Origin: a virus
Length of the DNA: 35,484 nucleotides
Direction: 5' to 3' (one strand)
Virus record (IMG/VR): IMGVR_UViG_3300008116_000135
Location: 1 to 35,484 of that record
In this document: one piece after another, positions 32,390 to 35,484 of the stretch
Layout of the letters: each line of letters starts with the position of its first letter
How positions within the stretch are numbered: position 1 is the stretch's first letter
Notes under the pieces: generated by a model
Told to the model about the DNA's origin: nothing
The model's input: only the letters and a program-made list of their open reading frames with translations
Databases searched by the model: none
Translations under genes and position numbers: made by a program

Positions 32390-33634
32390 ATGGCCAACAA
32401 TAAAATTTATGTCAAGAGAACTTCTACCTCTGGCAATATTCCGACTACAGCACAAATAGCAAATGGTGAATTGGCCGTCAACATGACTGACGGCATTTTA
32501 TATTCTACAAATGGTTCTGTTGTATTTGCTATTGGTGCAAATCTAGTTAATCAACGTATAACCGGTGGTGCAAATGCTATTATATTATCGAATGCAACAC
32601 AAAATTGGTTTTGGTGGAATACTGTTGGTGTAGCAATACCAAGTGTTACTACGAGAAGTGCCGGTACAAAATTAGCTCTTTATCCGTCATTATCAGGCAC
32701 ACAGGTTGATTATGCTATTGGTATTGAATCAAATCATATGTGGTTTAGTACTGATAACGTTACTACTGGTTGTAAATGGTATGCTAATACCACTAACTAT
32801 ATGACATCTAACGTTGCCGGTTTATATCATACTGGTGTTGTTAATGGTTCATCACACACTGTTGGTTCATCCTTCATAGCTAATGCTACTGGTGTATATC
32901 ATACTGGAACTATTAATGCTGCTAGTCATACAGTAGGGACATCGTTTACTGCTAATTCGACATTAACGAATACTGTATCATTGGTTGTATCAACTAACAC
33001 TGCTACTATCGGTACAGGAACTTATTTTGTTTCTAATGGTAATGTTGGTATAGGTACTGCATCACCAGCATATAAATTAGATGTTGTAGGTATAGTAAAC
33101 ACAACTGATCAGTTTAGATCAATAGGAACGGGTGGCGACTTTAGATTTAATGGTGGATTTGGCGGAACAGTAGCAGCACTAGGTACTGTTGATAATAAAC
33201 CATTCATGATGTTTACCAATAACACAGAACGTGTGCGAGTTGATGCTTCTGGTAATGTTGGTATTGGCACTGCATCACCAGGTTATAAACTAGAAGTTAA
33301 TGGTGCATTTGCTGCCACAACCAAGTCATTCGTTATCGACCATCCATCAAAGAAGGGTATGAAACTACGCCATGGATCATTGGAAGGTCCAGAAAATGGT
33401 GTATATGTTCGTGGAAGAACAAATACAAATATAATAGAACTACCTGATTATTGGGTAAAATTAATTGATAAAGATTCTATTACGGTTTCATTGACAGCAA
33501 TAGGTAAAACAGTTTGTCCTTCTGTTGGTAAAATAACAAATAAAAAGATAAATCTTATTGGTAATGATATTGATTGTTTCTTTCATGTATTTGCTGAACG
33601 TAAAGATGTTGAGAAACTTGTAGTGGAGTATTGA
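32390..33634 (+). CDS. Tail fibre protein, 414 aa, with KSFVIDHP C-terminal domain
   Basis: The N-terminus (NNKIYVKRTSTSGNIPT, then ANGELAVNMTDGILY) is the same attachment module as in the 805-aa fibre. A 24-residue tandem repeat (GLYHTG...SSHTVG) is at about 144-191, and two GNVGIGTASP repeats follow (about 217 and 288). The C-terminal 110 residues form a distinct domain: TKSFVIDHPSKKGMKLRHGS, LEGPENGVYVRGR, ELPDYWVKLIDKDSITVSLT and HVFAERKDVEKLVVEY. I know this domain from marine phage fibres; it may be a folding/trimerisation end or receptor-facing tip. GAGGGAG precedes the ATG. Confidence 0.83.
   Translation: MANNKIYVKRTSTSGNIPTTAQIANGELAVNMTDGILYSTNGSVVFAIGANLVNQRITGGANAIILSNATQNWFWWNTVGVAIPSVTTRSAGTKLALYPSLSGTQVDYAIGIESNHMWFSTDNVTTGCKWYANTTNYMTSNVAGLYHTGVVNGSSHTVGSSFIANATGVYHTGTINAASHTVGTSFTANSTLTNTVSLVVSTNTATIGTGTYFVSNGNVGIGTASPAYKLDVVGIVNTTDQFRSIGTGGDFRFNGGFGGTVAALGTVDNKPFMMFTNNTERVRVDASGNVGIGTASPGYKLEVNGAFAATTKSFVIDHPSKKGMKLRHGSLEGPENGVYVRGRTNTNIIELPDYWVKLIDKDSITVSLTAIGKTVCPSVGKITNKKINLIGNDIDCFFHVFAERKDVEKLVVEY
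32819..32962 (+). repeat. Two tandem 72-bp repeats (24 aa each) in the 414-aa fibre
   Basis: Units 32819-32890 and 32891-32962 encode GLYHTGVVNGSSHTVG... and GVYHTGTINAASHTVG..., in phase and without gap. They differ at many third positions, so the duplication is not recent. Confidence 0.8.
33038..33303 (+). repeat. Pair of 53-bp GNVGIGTASP repeats
   Basis: Copies at 33038-33090 and 33251-33303 share most bases and encode GNVGIGTASPxYKLxV. A diverged third copy lies in the 805-aa fibre at 30544-30596. This is a common fibre-shaft repeat of marine phages, and could support recombination between the two fibre genes. Confidence 0.75.
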
Positions 33635-33635
33635 T

Positions 33636-34268
33636 ATGGTGGTAGGCTATAATCCACGAATGGTAACTAATGGATTAGACATTTCCCTTGATGTTAATAA
33701 CATCAAATCATACTCTGGTACTGGTTCAACTTGGTATAATCTAATAAATGGTACCGACACCGAAACAACTAATAATACATGGGGTAATGGTGCTACATCG
33801 TTTAGTATATTTTGTTTTATAAATGTTTTGGGAAATGATACTTCTTACGCATATCATCCTATAAACAAATGGAATAGTGGAACTACTGATGCCAGTTTTG
33901 TTCTTTATCATTTCCAAAATTCAGGAGGAAATGGTTTACAAAATAGGTTCAATTGGTATGCAAATAGAGGTGGTGTGTGGGGAGGTATAAGTGATCTTAC
34001 ACCAGCAGTATCATTAGGACATCATTTTTTCGGACTACAATACAATTCTACGACAGGTGGAATAATGTGGCTAGATGGTTCACCGTATGGTTCAAGACAA
34101 GGCAGTGGTGCTGTTGGTTCTGGTTCTGGATATGTAACTGTAAGTGGCGGTCCTGATGCACAAGCAGGTATTCATCATGTTAAATGTGCATATTTCTATA
34201 ATAGGGAATTGTCTGATTCTGAAATGAGACAAAACTTCAATGCACTAAGAGGAAGGTTCGGTATCTAA
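33636..34268 (+). CDS. LamG/concanavalin-like adhesin protein
   Basis: A 210-residue protein. It opens with NPRMVTNGLDISLDVNNIKS and YSGTGSTWYNL, the usual start of phage LamG-like (concanavalin A fold) modules, then GATSFSIFCFINV, a Trp/Gly-rich middle, and the usual ending HHVKCAYFYNRELSDSEMRQ. These domains generally bind glycans or act as exposed surface modules on fibres and capsids. Compared with typical members, the segment between the start and the SFSIFCF strand is shortened. GTGGAG precedes the ATG. A second, related gene follows at 34435. Confidence 0.72.
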   Translation: MVVGYNPRMVTNGLDISLDVNNIKSYSGTGSTWYNLINGTDTETTNNTWGNGATSFSIFCFINVLGNDTSYAYHPINKWNSGTTDASFVLYHFQNSGGNGLQNRFNWYANRGGVWGGISDLTPAVSLGHHFFGLQYNSTTGGIMWLDGSPYGSRQGSGAVGSGSGYVTVSGGPDAQAGIHHVKCAYFYNRELSDSEMRQNFNALRGRFGI

Positions 34269-34435
34269 TGGATTACTTGACACCTGAACAACAAGAAGAA
34301 AGATGTGTCATATGTAAACAGTGTGAAAAGTTTTCTTTTAGAGAAAATAGTGTAACTTATTGCATAGAATCAAATCTGGATATCAATCTTACTATAGCAA
34401 ACAGTGACATTGAATGTCCGTTGGAGAAATTTTAA
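34268..34435 (+). CDS. 55-aa cysteine-rich protein between LamG genes
   Basis: ATG 34268 overlaps the previous stop (TAATG) and TAA ends at 34435, where the next ATG overlaps (TAATG). The product starts MDYLTPEQQEERCVICKQC and ends ECPLEKF. The C-x2-C-x2-C cluster (C13, C16, C19), a later C34 and C50 in ECPLEKF resemble small zinc-knuckle proteins of phages (from memory the DUF6171 type, which usually end CPLGKW-like). One or more of the usual cysteines seem to be missing, so metal binding may be altered. Such proteins often sit next to fibre genes; function unknown. Overlap on both sides strongly supports that it is translated. Confidence 0.75.
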   Translation: MDYLTPEQQEERCVICKQCEKFSFRENSVTYCIESNLDINLTIANSDIECPLEKF

Positions 34436-34929
34436 TGGGACTTGCACACTCTCCTAGAATATCAACTAACGGTTTAGTATTTGCATTTGATGCTGATAAT
34501 ACCAAATCCTACAAAGGCCCTGCAATTCAGAATATGGCATCTACTATAGTTGCTCAAACATACTCTGGAACAGGTATAGTATTTACACCTAGCACCGAAT
34601 CAGTTTTTATACCTGGTATTGGACAAGTAACATCCCCTAAACTAACAGGATATAATAATTACAGTAGTGTTTCTTCTGATTGTTGTCCACAAATTTATTA
34701 TTATGTGATAGGAAATGATTACGTTAACGTAAGTCCTTCTACAACATATACATATGCAATAGTTTATAAAACTACTTCAGGGTATACACATCCAAACTTT
34801 ATGTATCGTTACGAATACAATAGCACCACATATGTTACAGAAGCAGGAGTCCATAACGACTCAAACAGAATACATCTAGGAGATGGTTGGTATTGGGCTT
34901 GGGGAACGTTTACAACAAGTGCAACATAA
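34435..34929 (+). CDS. N-terminal part of a second LamG-type adhesin, ended by a frameshift
   Basis: From ATG 34435 this frame encodes 164 residues: GLAHSPRISTNGLVFAFDADNT-type start, like the gene at 33636, then a carbohydrate-binding-like beta region (SPSTTYTYAIVYKTTS, YRYEYNSTTYVTEAG, DGWYWAWGTFTTSAT) and a stop at 34927-34929. The next 555 nt are open in the +1 frame and encode a LamG domain, so the natural protein is probably one long chain. ATG 34435 overlaps the stop of the Cys-rich gene; an upstream in-frame GTG at 34414 lies inside that gene and is less likely. Confidence 0.7.
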   Translation: MGLAHSPRISTNGLVFAFDADNTKSYKGPAIQNMASTIVAQTYSGTGIVFTPSTESVFIPGIGQVTSPKLTGYNNYSSVSSDCCPQIYYYVIGNDYVNVSPSTTYTYAIVYKTTSGYTHPNFMYRYEYNSTTYVTEAGVHNDSNRIHLGDGWYWAWGTFTTSAT

Positions 34930-35484
34930 CACATCTAAATCCGTTACTGATACTTTCATAGATATGACAAACAATACCACATGTTCGGCAGCTTTACCAG
35001 CATATAATTCTAATGGTTCATTTAGTTTTGATGGAACTAATAACTATATTAGATATAATAACTCAACATCATTAGATACTCAAACACCAACAGTAGAAGT
35101 GTGGGTTAAGACTAATGCATTATCTCAGAATGGATTTTGGTTCGAAAAAGGAGCAGTTAATACTCAATATTCTCTGTTCCAAGAAGGAGGTGTAATTCAG
35201 TGGAGGCAATATTTTTCTTCTGGACAAGGTTTAACAAACCTTTCAACCACTACTGCAACATATTTAAATACATCTAATTGGTTTCAAATAGTGGGAACAT
35301 TCGTTTCTGGTTCTAGAAAACTTTATATTAATGGTGTTCAAGTCAATTCAGATACACAAGCAGGAACTATCAGTACAAATTCAAGTGGTATAACTATTGG
35401 AGAATATGGAGGCGGGGGGTATCGTTATAATGGAAATATCGCTATAGTTAGAATATATAACCGTGCATTATCAGCAACAGAAGT
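34930..35484 (+). pseudogene. LamG-domain continuation in the +1 frame (frameshifted adhesin, runs off window)
   Basis: The frame with codons starting at 34931 has no stop to the window end. It reads THNT-like SKSVTDTFIDMTNN, then YNSNGSFSFDGTNNYIRYN, TPTVEVWVKT, GFWFEKG, FVSGSRKLYINGVQV, and NGNIAIVRIYNRALSATE at the edge. This is a complete run of LamG_3-type motifs. There is no ribosome site before its first ATG (34964), so it is probably the second half of the gene at 34435, separated by a one-base change near 34905-34930. Either a real inactivating indel, phase-variation-like event or a sequencing error. Confidence 0.7.

Noticed and set aside
32819-33303. Repeats in the fibre gene as a CRISPR-like array
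   Set aside because: They are in-frame protein repeats without constant short repeats separated by unique spacers.

Overview
The window is the baseplate and tail-fibre region of a T4-like contractile-tailed phage (myovirus). It is AT-rich throughout. The baseplate parts resemble marine or freshwater T4-like phages more than enterobacterial T4: a gp32 without its zinc-binding cysteines, a large DUF4815-type wedge/fibre protein, and small conserved virion proteins of a kind I associate with cyanophages and SAR11-type phages. The host cannot be read from this sequence. I saw no integrase, IS element or CRISPR array.

Layout. Positions 1-1927 (+) hold the 3' part of a tRNA-Ser(UGA) and the conserved trio gp33 (late-transcription co-activator), gp59 (helicase loader) and gp32 (ssDNA-binding protein). 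A late-type TATAAATA box and an unusual G-free leader precede gp32, and a strong hairpin terminator follows it. Positions 1952-7365 (-) hold five packed genes. In transcription order they are gp4 (head-completion nuclease fold), a gp2-like protein (tentative), a tail-tube-fold protein (gp54/gp19 type), gp26 (with a probable -1 frameshift into a C-terminal extension) and a 969-aa virion protein with two candidate cell-wall hydrolase domains. Two late-type promoters face each other at 7376-7401 and drive the two arms. Positions 7415-19649 (+) hold gp48, gp53, a gp27-like hub, a gp5-type OB-fold protein, a separate gp5-type beta-helix spike, gp25, gp6, gp7 and gp8. Positions 19660-29664 (+) hold a 1698-aa DUF4815-type protein, a 1132-aa companion and four small structural proteins. 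Positions 29703-35484 (+) hold a fibre and adhesin cassette: an 805-aa fibre, a small coiled-coil protein, a 414-aa fibre, a LamG-like protein, a 55-aa Cys-rich protein, and a second LamG-like gene that is broken by a frameshift and runs off the window.

How they work together. gp27-like, OB and spike proteins would form the central puncturing hub. gp25, gp6, gp7, gp8 and gp53 would form the wedges, and gp48 with the gp54-like protein would start the tail tube. The 969-aa protein probably supplies the peptidoglycan-cutting activity that T4 carries inside gp5. The 3' cassette supplies host recognition. Stops and starts mostly touch or overlap (TAATG, ATGA, TAA-ATG), so translational coupling is probably general.

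Most notable: (1) a canonical T-TTT-TTT slippery heptamer with a downstream stem at the end of gp26; (2) T4 gp5 distributed over three genes on two strands; (3) face-to-face late promoters with nearly coincident start sites; (4) small beta modules recurring in neighbouring baseplate proteins; (5) a frameshifted LamG adhesin.
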